This document shows positions 5,963 to 6,976 of a stretch of 6,976 bases of DNA, piece after piece. The stretch lies in assembly GCA_903856995.1 (NCBI GenBank), contig CAIODK010000287.1, positions 1 through 6,976 on the forward strand. The letters run 5' to 3'. Within the stretch, counting starts at the first letter, position 1; each line of letters opens with the position of its first letter. The translations under genes and the position numbers were made by a program. Under the pieces are notes generated by a model. That model had not been told where the DNA came from. It saw only the letters and a list, made by a program, of their open reading frames with translations, and did no database searches. This DNA comes from an uncultured Burkholderiales bacterium (lineage in GTDB: Bacteria > Pseudomonadota > Gammaproteobacteria > Burkholderiales > Burkholderiaceae_C).

Positions 5963-5984
5963 ACGCGGTTGGCAACAACTGCGT
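5963..5984 (+). promoter_or_regulatory. Hairpin with GCAA tetraloop between ndk and rlmN
   Basis: ACGCGGTTG pairs with CAACTGCGT around GCAA: nine pairs including one G-T wobble, with two more weak pairs possible outside (5961-5962 with 5985-5986). The GNRA loop makes it stable as RNA. No T-run follows. It could stabilise the 3' end of ndk mRNA, and it holds one of two GTTGGC copies that can pair with the start of rlmN. Confidence 0.5.
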
Positions 5985-5996
5985 TGGCGAATAAAA

Positions 5997-6976
5997 ATGA
6001 CGGCCAACCTGCTAGATTTTGATCTCGACGGTTTGGCCGTTTTTTGTGAGCGCTTGGGCGAAAAACGCTTTCGTGCCACGCAGCTGTTCCGGTGGATTCA
6101 CCAAAAAGGCGCACAAGACTTTGATCAGATGTCTGATCTCGCGAAGTCATTGCGCGAAAAGCTGAAAGCCTGCGCTCAGGTCCAGCCATTAACCCCCATT
6201 TCTAGACACGATTCCGCCGACGGCACCATCAAGTGGTTGTTCGACGTGGGTGACGGCAACGCCGTCGAAACCGTGTTCATTCCCGAAGCCGATCGCGGTA
6301 CGCTTTGCATCTCATCCCAAGCCGGTTGTGCCGTGGGTTGCCGCTTTTGCTCGACGGGTCATCAAGGTTTTAGTCGCAACCTCACCACAGGCGAAATCTT
6401 GTCGCAACTGTGGTTTGCCGAGCACACCCTGCGCAAGCAGTTCAACACCACTGACCGTGTCATCTCCAATGTGGTGATGATGGGCATGGGTGAGCCGCTG
6501 CAGAATTACAACGCCTTGGTTCCTGCCCTTCGATCGATGCTGGACGATCATGGTTATGGCCTGTCGCGTCGCCGTGTCACTGTGTCTACCTCGGGCGTGG
6601 TGCCCATGATCGATCGCTTGGGGCTGGATGCGCCCGTGGCTTTGGCGGTGTCATTGCACGCCCCCACTGACGCCTTGCGCGACAACTTGGTGCCGCTCAA
6701 CCGTAAATACCCCTTGCACGAGTTGATGGACGCTTGTCGCCGCTACTTGGCCCATGCGCCGCGCGACTTCATCACCTTTGAATATTGCATGTTGGATGGC
6801 GTCAACGACCAGCCGGAACACGCGCAAGCTTTGATTGATTTGGTCAAACCTAAGCGTGGGCAGGGCGAGCCCGTGCCGTGCAAATTTAATCTGATTCCCT
6901 TCAATCCGTTTCCCGCATCGGGTCTGACACGTTCGAGTGTTGCCACGGTCAAGGCGTTTGCCGAGTTGCTCAGCGC
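5997..6976 (+). CDS. rlmN: Dual-specificity RNA methyltransferase RlmN, 3'-truncated
   Basis: Radical-SAM enzyme that methylates C2 of adenosine 2503 in 23S rRNA and of adenosine 37 in a subset of tRNAs. The frame from ATG 5997 gives 326 codons and two bases before the right edge. The N-terminal domain contains GEKRFRATQLFRWIHQKGAQDF (21-42). The radical-SAM motif is C111-AVG-C115-RF-C118, within QAGCAVGCRFCSTGHQGF. MGMGEPLQNYN (162-172), STSGVVP (198-204), SLHAPTDALRDNLVPLN (219-235) and FNLIPFNPF (297-305) follow. The second catalytic cysteine, near the C-terminus (Cys355 in E. coli), lies beyond the window. The start follows a weak GGCGA (5986-5990) and the family's usual N-terminus supports it. 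The gene lies 44 bp after ndk, probably in the same transcript at least in part. Confidence 0.97.
   Translation, partial: MTANLLDFDLDGLAVFCERLGEKRFRATQLFRWIHQKGAQDFDQMSDLAKSLREKLKACAQVQPLTPISRHDSADGTIKWLFDVGDGNAVETVFIPEADRGTLCISSQAGCAVGCRFCSTGHQGFSRNLTTGEILSQLWFAEHTLRKQFNTTDRVISNVVMMGMGEPLQNYNALVPALRSMLDDHGYGLSRRRVTVSTSGVVPMIDRLGLDAPVALAVSLHAPTDALRDNLVPLNRKYPLHELMDACRRYLAHAPRDFITFEYCMLDGVNDQPEHAQALIDLVKPKRGQGEPVPCKFNLIPFNPFPASGLTRSSVATVKAFAELLS
6000..6045 (+). terminator. Intrinsic-terminator-like hairpin within the rlmN 5' coding region
   Basis: ACGGCCAACC (6000-6009) pairs with GGTTTGGCCGT (6030-6040) with one bulged T and a 20-nt loop; six Ts (6040-6045) close it. The core of eight pairs, ACGGCCAA with TTGGCCGT, is perfect. 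On the minus strand the stem is followed by CATTTTTATT, so it looks bidirectional. It overlaps codons 2-17 of rlmN, so ribosomes translating rlmN would disrupt it. The long loop and the coding constraint lower confidence. Confidence 0.4.

Noticed and set aside
5653..6189. 178-codon minus-strand ORF over ndk and the rlmN start
   Set aside because: It is antisense to a clear ndk, has no recognisable domain or ribosome binding site, and arises from the codon bias of the sense gene. The same applies to other antisense frames such as 240-710, 2734-3165, 3806-4297 and 4298-4648.
1..6976. Mobile elements, CRISPR, toxin-antitoxin or defence genes, tRNA genes
   Set aside because: None were seen on reading both strands; all long coding frames are accounted for by conserved housekeeping genes.

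Overview
This is an ordinary-looking core-genome segment of a betaproteobacterium. The protein sequences and gene order (bamD divergent from rluD, then scpB-rluB-ndk-rlmN) best fit Burkholderiales, probably Comamonadaceae. Frequent TTG leucine codons and moderate GC would suit a freshwater Limnohabitans/Rhodoferax-like organism, but the genus is a guess. No mobile element, phage gene, CRISPR array, tRNA or rRNA was seen, and no gene-free stretch exceeds 300 bases.

Layout: (1) 1-1422, +, the 3' two-thirds or so of a DinG/YoaA-family (XPD-like) DNA helicase; the left edge cuts the DEAH box itself. (2) 1394-2203, -, bamD, an outer-membrane assembly lipoprotein, whose 3' end overlaps the helicase by 29 bp tail to tail. 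(3) 2215-3258, +, rluD, divergent from bamD, with an ambiguous non-ATG start. (4) 3259-3408, a 150-bp leader or intergenic region with a -10-like box, a hairpin, a perfect 14-bp palindrome and a possible 30-codon ORF. (5) 3409-4104, scpB. (6) 4085-5413, rluB, overlapping scpB and carrying a long Arg/Gly-rich tail. (7) 5414-5526, the ndk promoter/leader. (8) 5527-5952, ndk. (9) 5953-5996, a short spacer with a hairpin. (10) 5997-6976, rlmN, cut by the right edge.

The genes cover DNA repair/replication (helicase), envelope assembly (BamD), chromosome condensation (ScpB), nucleotide balance (Ndk) and ribosome maturation. RluD, RluB and RlmN all modify 23S rRNA in or near the functional centre of the 50S subunit.

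I found no undescribed multi-gene system. The most interesting signal is at the ndk-rlmN junction. An intrinsic-terminator-like hairpin plus T-run lies inside the first 17 codons of rlmN. Two upstream GTTGGC copies can pair with its 5' arm, so the region could fold like an attenuator and couple rlmN transcription to its translation. The scpB leader, with its in-frame mini-ORF and repeated GCCCTT blocks, is the second place worth checking.
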